This document shows, piece after piece, positions 31,032-41,424 of a DNA stretch of 64,000 nt. The position numbers and the translations under genes are program-made. The stretch lies in NCBI RefSeq assembly GCF_001570425.1, contig NZ_BCSX01000015.1, positions 124,001 through 188,000 of the forward strand, in the 5' to 3' direction. The notes below the pieces were generated by a model, which saw only the letters and a list, made by a program, of their open reading frames with translations, did not search any database and was not told the origin of the DNA. Position 1 is the stretch's first letter. Every line of letters starts with the position of its first letter. The DNA comes from Mycolicibacterium brisbanense (lineage in GTDB: Bacteria > Actinomycetota > Actinomycetes > Mycobacteriales > Mycobacteriaceae).

Positions 31032-32405
31032 GTGACAGATCACCGGGCGGCGACCGCACCACGCCACCGCTGGATTCTGGCGGCGGTGTCGACCGCGTTG
31101 CTCTGTGTCCAGTTGGACTATTTCGCCGTCAATCTCGCACTGCCCAAGATGGCAGAGGACCTGGGTACCACGGCCACCGACCTGCAGTGGGTGATCAGCA
31201 TTTACATGCTGGCACTAGGAGCATGCATGGTGCCCGCCGGTCGCATCGGTGACATCTTCGGTCGCCGCCGCATCCTGCTCATCGGCATCGCCGTCTTCGG
31301 TGCGTCGTCGGCGGTGTGTGCCGTCGCCCCGTCCGCAGCGTGGGTGATCGGGTCGAGAGCGGCCCAGGGAGTGGGCGCGGCGCTGATCTTCCCCGTCTCG
31401 GTCAGTGTGCTGACCAACGCGTTTCCGGTGGGTCGGGCGGCCAGGGCCATCGGATTGGCCTATGGGATAGGCGGTTTGGGCAATGCAGCGGGCCCGTTGG
31501 TCGGTGGCCTGCTCACCCAGACCGTCGGATGGCGCGCCATTTTCTGGTTGCTCGTGCCACTGGCCCTCGTCTCCGCGGTGATCGGCGGCATCACCATGCC
31601 GGAGAGTTCCGACCACACCGTGCCACGCCGGGTCGATCTCAGTGGGCTCGCTCTGATCACCATCGGCATCGGCCTGTTCACGCTGACGTTCGATCGCGGC
31701 CCGAGTTGGGGTTGGTTGTCGCTGCCGACGGTGGCGGCGTTCGTCATCTCGATGATTGCCATGGCGGCGTTCGTCGTGACCGAACGCCGGGTCAAGTGGC
31801 CGCTGGTGGATCTCTCGCTCCTACGGGACCAACGGTTCACCATGCTGATTGTCACGGGCACTGTCGCCAACATCGCCTATGTGGTGGCGATATACCTCTC
31901 GACCTTGAATCTGCAGGAGGTTCGGGGCCTCGATCCCTTGACGGCCGGGCTGGCATTCCTGGGGCCATCGGCGGGCGCAGCGGCGGGCGGTGTGTTCTCG
32001 GGACGGCTGGCCACCAAGTATCCACCCATGGTAGTGATGGGTACGACAGGCGCCGCCGCGGCGATTTCGCTTGCCGTGCTAGCCCTCTCGCACAGCTGGC
32101 CGCTCTATCTCATCGCACTGACGGCCTGCGGCTTCACCATGGGGCTGGTGTACGCGTTCACCACCGTGGCGACGCAGGCGGTGGTTCCGCCGGAGCAGGC
32201 CGGCGCCGCGGCGGGCGTGGCACTGACCTCCATGGTGACGCTCGGTGGCGTCGGGATCGCGGTAACCGGCACCGTACTGGAGATGCTTGAGCACGCGGGA
32301 TCGCCTGCCAGCAGCGGTACTTCGGCCATCCTCTTGACGATTGCGATCCTGCTGCTGCCCAGCTCGCTCCTGGTGCTGGGGCGGGCCAAGCGGACCAACC
32401 GGTGA
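31032..32405 (+). CDS. MFS transporter, DHA2-type drug exporter
   Basis: About 457 residues with 14 hydrophobic helices. Motif A is GRIGDIFGRRRILLIG, and motif C-like sequence is GLAYGIGGLGNAAGPLVGG. The GTG at 31032 (VTDHRAATAPRHRW) is a better start than the ATG at 30993, which has no ribosome site, but the choice is uncertain. It probably exports drugs or lipids driven by protons. A strong hairpin follows. Confidence 0.85.
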   Translation: MTDHRAATAPRHRWILAAVSTALLCVQLDYFAVNLALPKMAEDLGTTATDLQWVISIYMLALGACMVPAGRIGDIFGRRRILLIGIAVFGASSAVCAVAPSAAWVIGSRAAQGVGAALIFPVSVSVLTNAFPVGRAARAIGLAYGIGGLGNAAGPLVGGLLTQTVGWRAIFWLLVPLALVSAVIGGITMPESSDHTVPRRVDLSGLALITIGIGLFTLTFDRGPSWGWLSLPTVAAFVISMIAMAAFVVTERRVKWPLVDLSLLRDQRFTMLIVTGTVANIAYVVAIYLSTLNLQEVRGLDPLTAGLAFLGPSAGAAAGGVFSGRLATKYPPMVVMGTTGAAAAISLAVLALSHSWPLYLIALTACGFTMGLVYAFTTVATQAVVPPEQAGAAAGVALTSMVTLGGVGIAVTGTVLEMLEHAGSPASSGTSAILLTIAILLLPSSLLVLGRAKRTNR

Positions 32406-32412
32406 GAGAAGC

Positions 32413-32446
32413 GCTGGACCGCCGCCGGTGACGGCGACGGTCCAGC
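32413..32446. terminator. Bidirectional hairpin terminator
   Basis: GCTGGACCGCCGCCG, loop GTGA, CGGCGACGGTCCAGC: 15 pairs with one mismatch. It lies between the convergent MFS gene and the secreted repeat protein gene. Confidence 0.8.
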
Positions 32447-32470
32447 CTTCAGTGATTCCTTTTCGCGGTG

Positions 32471-33703
32471 TCAGCCGATCTTGACGCTGCTGCCGTTGCC
32501 GTTGAACTTCGAGGTGTTGACGCTCGTCTTGTTCTTCGACGTATTGCCGCTGTTGGCGCTCGAATTAGCCGAGCTGGTCGCACTTCCACTGGTGGCACTG
32601 CCACCCGTCGCGGTGCTGGTGCTCGACTGGACCGAGCCGGCGCTGCCACCCTTGGTGGTGCCGCCCGTGGTGTTGCCGGTAGTGGCGTTACCACCGGTCG
32701 TCGCGCCGCCCGTGGCCGAGCCGCCCTGACCGCCACCCGATGTCGCGGATCCACCTGTGGCCGCGCCTCCGGTGCCTGCACCGGCGGTCTGGTTGGTGGT
32801 GGCGCCGCCGCCCGTTCCGCCGCCTGCCGTCTGGGCATTGGTCACCGCACCGCCCGTGCCGGCACCGCCGGTCTGAGCAGTGGTCGCACCGCCACCGGTC
32901 GCCCCACCACTTGAGGTGTCGCCACTGGTGGCACTGCTGGTGGTGGTCGGGCCGGTCGGGCCGCCTGCCGTCGCGGTGCCGTCTCCGGTGCTGATGACGG
33001 CTGCTGTACCGCCAGTCTGGGTGTTGACCGGTGCCGTTGCGTCAGTCGCCGGGTTGGCGCTGACGACGGCGTCCGTCGCCGGGCCGCCCGTGGTGGCACC
33101 GTTGACATTGGAGCCGCCTGCTCCGACGCCGCCGGTGTCCACGGCCGCGTTCGTACCACCGGTCGCGGGTCCACCGGTGGTGGCGCCGTTGACATTCGAA
33201 CCGCCGACACCTGCCCCGCCGACTCCCGAACCACCCGTCGAAACGCCACCCACGCCGGCTCCGCCGACCGCCGGGCTGACGCCCGTCGTGGTGCTCGCCG
33301 CCGTACCGCCCGTCGTGGGGCCACCGACAGCCGCGCCACCCGTGTTGACCGCGGTATTGGCCGACGTGCTCGTGCCGGCTCCGCCGACCGCCGACGACGT
33401 GGCCGGGCCGCTGGTGGACACGCCGCCGATGGCCGGGCTCAGCACGCTGGCCTGCGGGTTGTTGATATTGCCCGACGCGGTTGCCTTCTGGGTGGTGTTG
33501 CCATTGCCCGTGGTGCCGACCACCGTGGTGGTCTTGGGGCTCGGGTTGAACAGGTTGGAGAAATTGAACAACGAGGCGTTGGCCATCGGTGAGTCCAACG
33601 CCGCCAGGGCGCCGAATCCCAGCGCGGTGGTACCGGCAACAGTGCCAGCAGCGAGCGTCTTGTTCCACGATGTCGGCTTGCGAGGCTTGGTGTGCTTACC
33701 CAT
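32471..33703 (-). CDS. Secreted Gly/Thr/Ala-rich low-complexity protein
   Basis: A 410-residue exported protein. The N-terminus (MGKHTKPRKPTSWNKTLAAG) is basic, then a hydrophobic signal-like stretch follows. Residues about 55-95 contain TTTVVGTTGNGNTTQKATASGN and INNPQ, a motif shared with the neighbouring gene. The rest is composed of Gly, Ala, Thr, Ser and Val, with repeats such as VGGAGVGG and GGATTGGPATGG, ending in a Ser/Asn/Lys-rich tail (KIG). No catalytic motif is seen. A GGAG ribosome site precedes ATG. It may be a surface or matrix protein; it is not a PE_PGRS protein because the PE domain is absent. Confidence 0.8.
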   Translation of the reverse strand: MGKHTKPRKPTSWNKTLAAGTVAGTTALGFGALAALDSPMANASLFNFSNLFNPSPKTTTVVGTTGNGNTTQKATASGNINNPQASVLSPAIGGVSTSGPATSSAVGGAGTSTSANTAVNTGGAAVGGPTTGGTAASTTTGVSPAVGGAGVGGVSTGGSGVGGAGVGGSNVNGATTGGPATGGTNAAVDTGGVGAGGSNVNGATTGGPATDAVVSANPATDATAPVNTQTGGTAAVISTGDGTATAGGPTGPTTTSSATSGDTSSGGATGGGATTAQTGGAGTGGAVTNAQTAGGGTGGGATTNQTAGAGTGGAATGGSATSGGGQGGSATGGATTGGNATTGNTTGGTTKGGSAGSVQSSTSTATGGSATSGSATSSANSSANSGNTSKNKTSVNTSKFNGNGSSVKIG

Positions 33704-34275
33704 TTTCTGAGCTCCTTAATATTTGCTGTTTTTGGGCATGGCTGTATTAATTGAGGGACCCGTTTAGGTCCGATTCGCGAAATGCATTCGTATATGTCCG
33801 GCCTGCATCAGCCGCCAAACAGAAAAGGCGTCGACCCCGCCTAACCGCCAGGTGGACTACGGCTTATGTCTTCCAATTCGTACGCACTGGGCCTGCAGAG
33901 TGTCATACCTATGCACCTCCCCTGGAATGCCATTCGCGCTGGAATCTATTGCGGTTACACAAGCGTGTCAAGCATTTAATTTCGCTCGTGTTGTTTGCTT
34001 TTTCAATTGCAAACATAAACCCAGCGATTATCGTTTCGCGGGGTCACACGCACGCGAAAGCACGTCACAGCAGATTAAATTGCGCGTCAAATGCACCGCA
34101 GGCAGCATCGAATTGCAGCACAATTCAACGGGCAGCCGTCGGCGACAATTAAGCCCATCGTCCATCGCATAGAAGGCGATGGCTCATCGACGGCGCCCGC
34201 ACGGGCCCGTCCGCGGTAAGTCAACCAGCAGGCGCCCTCACGGCGGCAGGTCGGTGTGCTGCTGATAGCGCGGTG
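33704..34275. other. AT-rich intergenic region between two repeat-protein genes
   Basis: 572 bases, unusually AT-rich compared with the rest of the window, with several A/T runs near 33960-34080. It includes the promoter side of the gene at 32471-33703 and the 3' side of the gene at 34276. Only short, unconvincing open frames occur. Part may be an Lsr2-bound regulatory region. Confidence 0.5.
34162..34182. terminator. Hairpin 3' of the Gly/Asn repeat-protein gene
   Basis: CCATCGC, 7-base loop, GCGATGG, about 95 bases past the stop on the minus strand. A modest terminator candidate. Confidence 0.4.
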
Positions 34276-35493
34276 TCATCCGTCGGCCTTCGCGTGTCGC
34301 GGGGCGCCACCGGACTGACCGGACAGCTTTGAAGCGATCGACCGCAAACCGCCCAGCGCGCTACCGGACGAGGTGGCGCGCGTCTTCGGCGCCGGCGATG
34401 ACGCGGCCGATGCGGAAACAGACGTGACGCCCGCCCCCGTGGACTGCGTCGACGCCGGACCGGAAGTCGACGTCGGCGGCCGGAACGACAGAGATGGCAG
34501 AGCCGAGGTCGTCTGGCGATTGAAGATCTGCCCCGAACGGGTGGACTGCTGGGTGGTGTTGCCGTTACCGGTCGTGCCGACGACGGTCGTCGAACCGCCG
34601 CCCCCGCTCACATCGGTGCTGCTGCCGTTGCCGTTCCCGCTCGACACATTGCTGGTCGTCGTGTTGTTGCTGGTGTTGCTTCCGCCAAAGCTGCGCTGCG
34701 GATTGATGATGTTGAAGGACAGGAAGGACGTCTGGACGGTGTTGCCGTTTCCGGTGACGCCGCCGACGGCGGTGGTTCCAGATCCGCCCGTCGAGCCGAC
34801 CGTGGTGCTGCTGTTGTTGCCGTTGCCTGCGGATATGTTGCCGACTGTCGTGTTGTTGCTGGTGTTGCTACCGCCGAAGCTCCACTGCGGGTTGATGATG
34901 TTGCCCGACCCGATGGCGATCTGCGTTGTGTTGCCGTTGCCGACCGCCGCGCCGACCATGGATGTCCCGGCGCCCGAGGTCACCGTGGTGCTGCTGTTGT
35001 TCCCGTTGCCGGTGGCGACGTTACTGACCGACGAGTTGTTGCTCGTGTTGCTGCCACCGATGCTGACCTGCGGGTTGATGACGTTGTACGAGAAGATGTC
35101 GACCTGAGTGGTGTTTCCCGTCCCGGTCGTGCCCGCCAGGTTGATGGTCTGGGACCAGAACGTCGACCCGCCGACGACCGTGCTGTTGTTGCCGTTGCCC
35201 GTCGCAATACCGCCCGCTGTCGAATTGCTGCTGACGTTGGACCCCGGGATCGCAATCTGAGGGTTGATGATGTTGCCCTCGAGGATGTTGAGCTGGGTGG
35301 TGTTCCCGGCACCGCCGGCCGGGAGAATGATCGACAGCGCTTCGGCCGCGGGGGTCTCCGCGACGGCGCCGATACAGAAGGCCGCACCCCCGGCGGCGAC
35401 TGTCCGGGTGAGTATCGAGTGTTTCGCCTGCATCCTGTGCGCACCACGGGTGCGTCGCGGGTTCTTGCCAGGACTGTGGTCGTTACCAGCCAT
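34276..35493 (-). CDS. Secreted Asn/Gly tandem-repeat protein
   Basis: A 405-residue exported protein. After a basic N-terminus and a hydrophobic signal-like segment, about four and a half repeats of roughly 60 residues follow. Each has GNGNTTQ, then N-I-I-N-P-Q, then GGSNTSNN, then a GNGNNSST block. The Asn/Gly ladder with Gln positions looks like a beta-solenoid or amyloid-type adhesin such as curli, but this is an analogy. The C-terminus is Ser/Ala-rich with a final basic helix. ATG at 35493 follows the ribosome site AGGGGAGCG; a TTG at 35511 is the alternative. It shares its repeat start with the gene at 32471-33703, so the two are paralogous in part. Confidence 0.82.
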   Translation of the reverse strand: MAGNDHSPGKNPRRTRGAHRMQAKHSILTRTVAAGGAAFCIGAVAETPAAEALSIILPAGGAGNTTQLNILEGNIINPQIAIPGSNVSSNSTAGGIATGNGNNSTVVGGSTFWSQTINLAGTTGTGNTTQVDIFSYNVINPQVSIGGSNTSNNSSVSNVATGNGNNSSTTVTSGAGTSMVGAAVGNGNTTQIAIGSGNIINPQWSFGGSNTSNNTTVGNISAGNGNNSSTTVGSTGGSGTTAVGGVTGNGNTVQTSFLSFNIINPQRSFGGSNTSNNTTTSNVSSGNGNGSSTDVSGGGGSTTVVGTTGNGNTTQQSTRSGQIFNRQTTSALPSLSFRPPTSTSGPASTQSTGAGVTSVSASAASSPAPKTRATSSGSALGGLRSIASKLSGQSGGAPRHAKADG

Positions 35494-35869
35494 CAGCGTC
35501 GCTCCCCTCAACTGACAGCACTGTCAATTTCGATTTCGCAAGCAGACAGTAAGCTTTGCCATAAGGTGTGTCAAGGATCACGTTGTAATCAAGTGGGGAG
35601 ATGTGCGGCAAAGCCCGATAGGCCTTGTCGGAGACCTCTCTTGCCTTCGCATCGGTAGCCCAGAAACTGATATATGTGCAGCTCAAGCGCTATATCAACG
35701 CATCGAAGCCTCCGGTCCAGCAAAACGATCGCATTACCCACAGCAAACTTTCAGCTAAACTCAAGCAGGCACGCTCGATCTAACCGTTATCTGCCAAAAA
35801 ATTTGCCAGAATCGCCAACTCAGGTGCGATTCAACTGGTAAGGTGATCAGCCGCTCTGCGCGGGGACCG
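35494..35869. other. AT-rich intergenic region upstream of the repeat-protein gene
   Basis: 376 bases with many A/T runs. It holds the ribosome site and presumed promoter of the repeat-protein gene on the minus strand and the 3' flank of the cutinase. A 67-codon frame on the minus strand (35483-35686) overlaps the repeat gene start and looks accidental. No clear RNA gene. Confidence 0.45.
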
Positions 35870-36694
35870 TCACATCGGCGGTCCGGCGGCGCCGACAGTG
35901 CCTGTCGGCAGCGCCGATCCCAGCAGCTGGTACAGGGGCCAGGTCCACGCGTATCCGCCGGACCGGGCCCGCGCATAGCTCGTGTGGATGGCCACCCCGG
36001 CGGGCGTCACCTCGTCGTCGTCCGTGATCGCGTCACAGACCGGATCGCCGACGTCACACACGCTGATGGTGCGGGAGCCGACGGATACCGGCAGCGGAGT
36101 CGTCGGCGCATGCGCCATGAGCGGCCACTGTTGGGCCATCCCCTTCCCAGCGGCACCTCGCACAGCGGTCGCACTGCCGAGGTTGTATGTCGGGTCGGCG
36201 GGCAACCGGTCACCGTCGGCGATCAGCAGAACAGCCGCCAGGTTGGGGTTGCCAGCCAGGGATTGCAGATTCCGGTGGACCACCATCGCGCCCTGTGAAT
36301 AGCCGGCGAGCACGACCTTGGTGGCGGGGCACTGCTGGGTGAAGGCGGTGTACTGATTGGCCAGCGCGGCGACGCCGGTGTCGACACTGCTCATGAAGCC
36401 TGCCCAGCCGAGCAGATTGCCGGTGTCGGGCACCGCCACCGCCGGATAGTTGACCGCTTCGGCGGTCATGGTCCTGCCGTCGCTCTGCACCTGCTGGGAC
36501 AGGTCCTGCAATGACTGGTACACCACCCGGCCCATGCCGCCGTACGAAGCCGGATCGTCGCGTTCACCCGAGCCGGCAACGCCCATCCAGTGAACGTCTG
36601 GACACGCCACGGCGTTGGCTGGGGCGGCCGTCGATCCGATGAGCCCGACGACGCCGACCGCACAACACACGGCCACGAACAGACGACGAATCAC
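35870..36694 (-). CDS. Secreted cutinase-like serine esterase
   Basis: A 274-residue exported protein with a signal peptide (MIRRLFVAVCCAVGVVGLIGS, cleavage near ANA). The cutinase-family core includes VVLAGYSQGAMVVHRNL with the nucleophile Ser, the catalytic Asp in CDVGDPVCD and the His in AIHTSYARA. Mycobacterial relatives (Culp proteins) are lipases or esterases acting on lipids outside the cell. It is separate from tuf. Confidence 0.88.
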   Translation of the reverse strand: MIRRLFVAVCCAVGVVGLIGSTAAPANAVACPDVHWMGVAGSGERDDPASYGGMGRVVYQSLQDLSQQVQSDGRTMTAEAVNYPAVAVPDTGNLLGWAGFMSSVDTGVAALANQYTAFTQQCPATKVVLAGYSQGAMVVHRNLQSLAGNPNLAAVLLIADGDRLPADPTYNLGSATAVRGAAGKGMAQQWPLMAHAPTTPLPVSVGSRTISVCDVGDPVCDAITDDDEVTPAGVAIHTSYARARSGGYAWTWPLYQLLGSALPTGTVGAAGPPM

Positions 36695-36781
36695 AGCGGA
36701 ACCCCCTACCCATACACAGCAAAGCTACCTGCACTATCGCCCCAGTAGTCACAGGCGTTACGCAATCGCTGCGCAAAACGC

Positions 36782-36817
36782 AGAAACGGCGCCCACCCGA
36801 AGGTGAGCGCCGCTTCT
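36782..36817 (-). terminator. Terminator of the tuf gene
   Basis: A 16-bp stem (AGAAACGGCGCCCACC with GGTGAGCGCCGCTTCT, two mismatches) and loop CGAA, starting 17 bases after the tuf stop on the minus strand. The loop and stem length match the rpsQ terminator. Confidence 0.8.
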
Positions 36818-36833
36818 GGCGCAGTCAGATCAA

Positions 36834-38024
36834 TTACTTGTTGATCTTGGTAACACGGCCGGCGCCGACGGTACGGCCACCCTCGCGGATCGCGAAGCGC
36901 AGGCCCTCGTCCATGGCGACGGGCTGGATCAGCTTGACGGAGATGTCGGTGTTGTCACCGGGCATAACCATCTCGGTGCCCTCCGGCAGCGTCACAACAC
37001 CGGTCACGTCGGTGGTGCGGAAGTAGAACTGCGGACGGTAGTTGTTGAAGAACGGCGTGTGGCGGCCGCCCTCGTCCTTGGACAGGATGTAGACCTGGCC
37101 CTCGAACTCGGTGTGCGGGGTGGTGGTGCCGGGCTTGACCACAACCTGGCCACGCTCGACGTCCTCACGCTTGATACCACGCAGGAGCAGACCGACGTTG
37201 TCACCGGCCTGGCCCTGGTCGAGCAGCTTGCGGAACATCTCGACACCGGTGACCGTGGTCTTGGTGGTGTCGGGACGGATGCCGACGATCTCGACCTCTT
37301 CGTTCACGTTGATCACGCCACGCTCGACGCGACCGGTGACCACGGTGCCACGACCGGTGATCGTGAAGACGTCCTCGACAGGCATCAGGAACGGCTTGTC
37401 GGTCTCGCGAACCGGATCCGGGATGGACTCGTCGACCGCGTCCATCAGTTCCTCAACCGACTTGACCCACTTCTCGTCGCCTTCCAGCGCCTTGAGCGCC
37501 GAGACGCGGACGACCGGGGCCTCCTCGTCGAAGTCCTGCGCAGCCAGCAGCTCGCGGACCTCCATCTCGACGAGCTCGATGAGCTCCTCGTCGTCCACCG
37601 CATCCGACTTGTTCAGCGCGACCAGGATGTAGGGCACACCCACCTGGCGGGCCAGCAGCACGTGCTCGCGGGTCTGCGGCATCGGGCCGTCGGTGGCGGC
37701 GACCACCAGGATGGCGCCGTCCATCTGGGCCGCACCGGTGATCATGTTCTTGATGTAGTCGGCGTGACCCGGGGCGTCCACGTGGGCGTAGTGGCGCTTG
37801 TCGGTCTGGTACTCCACGTGGGAGATGTTGATGGTGATACCGCGCTGACGCTCCTCAGGCGCATTGTCGATCTGGTCGAATGCGCGCGATTCGTTCAACT
37901 CCGGGTACTTGTCGTGCAGAACCTTGGTGATTGCTGCAGTAAGCGTGGTCTTGCCGTGGTCAACGTGACCGATGGTCCCGATGTTGACGTGCGGCTTCGT
38001 CCGCTCGAACTTCGCCTTCGCCAC
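36834..38024 (-). CDS. tuf: Translation elongation factor Tu
   Basis: A 396-residue EF-Tu of normal length. G1 motif GHVDHGKT at residues 19-26, then [12 protein letters not shown], and the usual domain 2 and 3 sequences. It delivers aminoacyl-tRNA to the ribosome. GTG at 38024 is the start, preceded by a strong ribosome site CCAGGAGGAC. It lies 83 bases after fusA in the str operon and is followed by a hairpin. Confidence 0.99.
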   Translation of the reverse strand: MAKAKFERTKPHVNIGTIGHVDHGKTTLTAAITKVLHDKYPELNESRAFDQIDNAPEERQRGITINISHVEYQTDKRHYAHVDAPGHADYIKNMITGAAQMDGAILVVAATDGPMPQTREHVLLARQVGVPYILVALNKSDAVDDEELIELVEMEVRELLAAQDFDEEAPVVRVSALKALEGDEKWVKSVEELMDAVDESIPDPVRETDKPFLMPVEDVFTITGRGTVVTGRVERGVINVNEEVEIVGIRPDTTKTTVTGVEMFRKLLDQGQAGDNVGLLLRGIKREDVERGQVVVKPGTTTPHTEFEGQVYILSKDEGGRHTPFFNNYRPQFYFRTTDVTGVVTLPEGTEMVMPGDNTDISVKLIQPVAMDEGLRFAIREGGRTVGAGRVTKINK

Positions 38025-38107
38025 TGTGGTGTCCTCCTGGACTGTGTTGGTGCTTGTACTTAAGCAGTGTTGATGTGTTCAGTTGTGCGGTCTGCGAGGC
38101 TACCGGG

Positions 38108-40210
38108 CTACTGACCCGTCGCCTTCGCAATGATCTCCTTCGATACGTTCGCCGGAACCTCGGCGTACGAATCGAACACCATGGAGTAGTTCGCCCGGCC
38201 CTGGGTCTTCGACCGAAGGTCGCCGACGTAGCCGAACATCTCCGACAGCGGAACCTGCGCCTTGACGACGCGCGCACCACTGCGCTCCTCCATGGCCTGG
38301 ATCTGACCACGGCGGGAGTTCAAGTCGCCGATCACGTCGCCCATGTAGTCCTCGGGCGTGGTGACCTCGACGGCCATGATGGGCTCGAGAATGACCGGCT
38401 GAGCGGCCTGCGCGGCCTTCTTCAGCACCTGCGAGCCGGCAACCTTGAATGCCATTTCCGAGGAGTCGACCTCGTGGTAGGCGCCGTCGAGCAGGGTGAC
38501 CTTGACGTTCACCAGCGGGTAGCCGGCGAGCACGCCGTACTGCATGGCGTCCTGCGCACCGGCATCCACCGAAGGGATGTACTCGCGCGGGATGCGGCCA
38601 CCGGTGACCTTGTTCTCGAACTCGTAGGTCGCACCGTCTTCGCCGTGGAACGGCTCCAGATCGATGAGGACCTTTGCGAACTGGCCCGAGCCACCCGTCT
38701 GCTTCTTGTGGGTGTACTCGACCTTCTCCACCTTGCGGCGGATGGTCTCGCGGTAGGCCACCTGCGGCTTGCCGACGTTGGCCTCGACCTTGAACTCGCG
38801 ACGCATGCGGTCCACCAGGATGTCCAGGTGAAGCTCGCCCATGCCGCCGATGACGGTCTGACCGGTCTCCTGGTCCAGGTGCACCTTGAAGGTGGGATCC
38901 TCTTCCGCGAGCTTCTGGATCGCGGTGCCCAGCTTCTCCTGGTCGCTCTTGGTCTTGGGCTCGATGGCCACCTCGATAACCGGGTCCGGGAAGGTCATCG
39001 ACTCCAGCACAACCTGGTTGTTGGCGTCGCTCAGGGTGTCACCGGTGGTGGTGTCCTTGAGGCCGATCACCGCGTAGATGTGACCCGCGGCGGCCGTCTC
39101 GACCGGGTTCTCCTTGTTGGCGTGCATCTGGAACAGCTTGCCCAGACGCTCCTTCTTGCCCTTGGTGGCGTTGATGACCTGCGCACCGGACTCGACCTTG
39201 CCGGAGTACACACGCACGTAGGTCAGCTTGCCGAAGAACGGGTGCACGGCGATCTTGAACGCCAGCGCGGCGAACGGCTCGTCGGTGGACGGACGACGCA
39301 GGATCTCCTCGTCCTCCTTGCCCGGGGCATGGCCACGGACCGACTCGACGTCCAGCGGCGAGGGCAGGTAGTCGATGACCGCGTCGAGCATGGGCTGCAC
39401 GCCCTTGTTCTTGAACGCGCTGCCGCACAGCACCGGGTAGAGCTCGCTCGACACGGTCAGCTTGCGGATCGCGCCCTTGATCTCTTCGACGGTGAGTTCT
39501 TCGCCGCCGAGGTACTTCTCCAGAAGCGCCTCGTCGGTCTCGGCGACGGTATCCAGCAGCTCGCTGCGGTACTCGGCGGCCCGGTCGGCCAGCTCAGCGG
39601 GGATCTCGACGGTCTCGTAGCTCTCGCCGAGCTTGGTCTCGCCGCGCCAGACCTTGGCCTTCATCTCGACCAGGTCGACGATGCCTTCGAAGTCGTTCTC
39701 GGCACCGATCGGCAGCTGGATCACCAGCGGCTTGGCGCCGAGGCGGTCCTTGATGGTCTGCACGGTGAAGTAGAAGTCCGCACCGAGCTTGTCCATCTTG
39801 TTGACGAAGCAGATACGCGGCACGTCGTACTTGTCGGCCTGGCGCCACACCTGCTCGGACTGCGGCTCCACGCCTTCCTTGCCGTCGAACACGGCCACGG
39901 CGCCATCGAGAACCCGCAGGCTGCGCTCCACCTCGACGGTGAAGTCGACGTGCCCGGGGGTGTCGATGATGTTGATCTGGTTGCCGTTCCAGAAGCACGT
40001 CACAGCGGCGGAGGTAATGGTGATACCCCGCTCCTGCTCCTGCTCCATCCAGTCGGTCGTGGAGGCACCGTCGTGCGTCTCACCGATCTTGTAGTTGACG
40101 CCGGTGTAGTAGAGGATGCGCTCAGTCGTCGTCGTCTTGCCGGCGTCGATGTGCGCCATGATGCCGATGTTGCGGACCTTGCTCAGGTCAGTCAGCACGT
40201 CCTGTGCCAC
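38108..40210 (-). CDS. fusA: Translation elongation factor G
   Basis: A 700-residue EF-G. GTPase motifs [17 protein letters not shown] and NKMDKLG are present, and the C-terminal domains run to about residue 700. It catalyses translocation and, with RRF, ribosome recycling. The start is GTG at 40210, about 88 bases after rpsG. Confidence 0.99.
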   Translation of the reverse strand: MAQDVLTDLSKVRNIGIMAHIDAGKTTTTERILYYTGVNYKIGETHDGASTTDWMEQEQERGITITSAAVTCFWNGNQINIIDTPGHVDFTVEVERSLRVLDGAVAVFDGKEGVEPQSEQVWRQADKYDVPRICFVNKMDKLGADFYFTVQTIKDRLGAKPLVIQLPIGAENDFEGIVDLVEMKAKVWRGETKLGESYETVEIPAELADRAAEYRSELLDTVAETDEALLEKYLGGEELTVEEIKGAIRKLTVSSELYPVLCGSAFKNKGVQPMLDAVIDYLPSPLDVESVRGHAPGKEDEEILRRPSTDEPFAALAFKIAVHPFFGKLTYVRVYSGKVESGAQVINATKGKKERLGKLFQMHANKENPVETAAAGHIYAVIGLKDTTTGDTLSDANNQVVLESMTFPDPVIEVAIEPKTKSDQEKLGTAIQKLAEEDPTFKVHLDQETGQTVIGGMGELHLDILVDRMRREFKVEANVGKPQVAYRETIRRKVEKVEYTHKKQTGGSGQFAKVLIDLEPFHGEDGATYEFENKVTGGRIPREYIPSVDAGAQDAMQYGVLAGYPLVNVKVTLLDGAYHEVDSSEMAFKVAGSQVLKKAAQAAQPVILEPIMAVEVTTPEDYMGDVIGDLNSRRGQIQAMEERSGARVVKAQVPLSEMFGYVGDLRSKTQGRANYSMVFDSYAEVPANVSKEIIAKATGQ

Positions 40211-40298
40211 GGAAGTCTTCCCACTCTTTCGCTTGCTTGATTAGGTGTTCGGATGCACCCTCGCGGGCGTCCGACACTGGACGCCCGGAGGGCGGACA

Positions 40299-40769
40299 TC
40301 ACCAGCGGTAGTGCGCGAAAGCCCGGTTCGCTTCAGCCATCTTGTGAGTGTCCTCACGACGCTTCACAGCGGCGCCGAGGCCGTTGCTCGCGTCGAGGAT
40401 CTCGTTGGCGAGCCGCTCGACCATGGTCTTCTCGCGACGGGCCTTGGAGAAGCTCACCAGCCAGCGCAGGGCCAGCGTGGTGGAACGATCGGGGCGCACC
40501 TCGACCGGCACCTGGTAGGTGGCGCCACCGACACGGCGGCTACGCACCTCGAGGGCAGGCTTGACGTTGTCGAGCGCACGCTTGAGGGTGACGACCGGAT
40601 CGGTGCCGGTCTTGTCGCGGGCCTGCTCCAGCGCACCGTAGACGATGCGCTCGGCCAGCGACTTCTTGCCGTCCAGCAGAACCTTGTTGACCAGCTGGGT
40701 GACCAGCTGCGACCCGTAAACCGGATCGTTGACCAACGGACGCTTCGGCGCGGGACCCTTGCGCGGCAT
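40299..40769 (-). CDS. rpsG: 30S ribosomal protein S7
   Basis: A 156-residue S7, standard length. [19 protein letters not shown] and the C-terminal [19 protein letters not shown] are diagnostic. It organises the 30S head and can regulate the str operon in enterobacteria. Its start overlaps the rpsL stop by one base. Confidence 0.98.
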   Translation of the reverse strand: MPRKGPAPKRPLVNDPVYGSQLVTQLVNKVLLDGKKSLAERIVYGALEQARDKTGTDPVVTLKRALDNVKPALEVRSRRVGGATYQVPVEVRPDRSTTLALRWLVSFSKARREKTMVERLANEILDASNGLGAAVKRREDTHKMAEANRAFAHYRW

Positions 40770-41143
40770 CAGCTCTTCTCCTTCTTGGCGCCGTAACGGC
40801 TACGGGCCTGCTTGCGGTTCTTGACACCCTGGGTGTCCAGCGACCCGCGGATGATCTTGTAACGGACGCCGGGGAGGTCCTTCACACGACCACCACGCAC
40901 CAGCACCATCGAGTGCTCCTGCAGGTTGTGACCCTCACCCGGGATGTAAGCGGTGACCTCAACCCCACTGGTCAGCTTCACGCGGGCGACCTTACGAAGC
41001 GCCGAGTTCGGCTTCTTCGGGGTGGTGGTGTACACGCGGGTGCACACGCCGCGGCGCTGCGGGCTGCCCTTGAGGGCCGCGGTCTTGACCTTCGCGACCT
41101 TGTCGCGGCGACCCTTGCGGACCAGCTGGTTGATGGTTGGCAT
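40769..41143 (-). CDS. rpsL: 30S ribosomal protein S12
   Basis: A 124-residue S12: [15 protein letters not shown] at the start and the decoding-site loops [14 protein letters not shown] and [10 protein letters not shown]. Lys43 and Lys88, the positions changed in streptomycin resistance, are wild type. ATG at 41143 is used; the open frame upstream is not S12. First gene of the str operon. Confidence 0.98.
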   Translation of the reverse strand: MPTINQLVRKGRRDKVAKVKTAALKGSPQRRGVCTRVYTTTPKKPNSALRKVARVKLTSGVEVTAYIPGEGHNLQEHSMVLVRGGRVKDLPGVRYKIIRGSLDTQGVKNRKQARSRYGAKKEKS

Positions 41144-41424
41144 GTACCGGCTTTCTGTGTGTTGCTTTGTGCTGCTCTGTTGTTCTTCAAGTCTCTGTAC
41201 TGCAGTTACCCCCGAGGCGCGTACCCCGCGGCCGGGCGTGTCGCACGTGCCCACACCGGAGAAATTCCGATGCGTGTAAGACATGCGAATTGGCCCGGCG
41301 TGCGGGCACGCTTGCGAAACCACTCAGCCGCATGCGCTTACCGGCCAGGCACGATCCACCACAATACCAGGGCCGACCGCGACGAACCAAACTCGTGCGC
41401 AGTCGACTAATCGCAGGTCAGAGC

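Noticed and set aside
32471..33703. PE_PGRS protein
   Set aside because: Glycine-rich repeats are present but there is no PE domain and the repeat is not GGA/GGN type throughout.
32471..35493. A CRISPR array or noncoding satellite suggested by short repeated DNA words
   Set aside because: The repeats are in frame, vary by codon and encode Gly/Thr/Asn-rich protein units; no constant repeat with unique spacers.
35483..35686. 67-codon minus-strand frame upstream of the repeat gene
   Set aside because: It overlaps the start of the repeat-protein gene and lacks a ribosome site. Kept as doubtful only.
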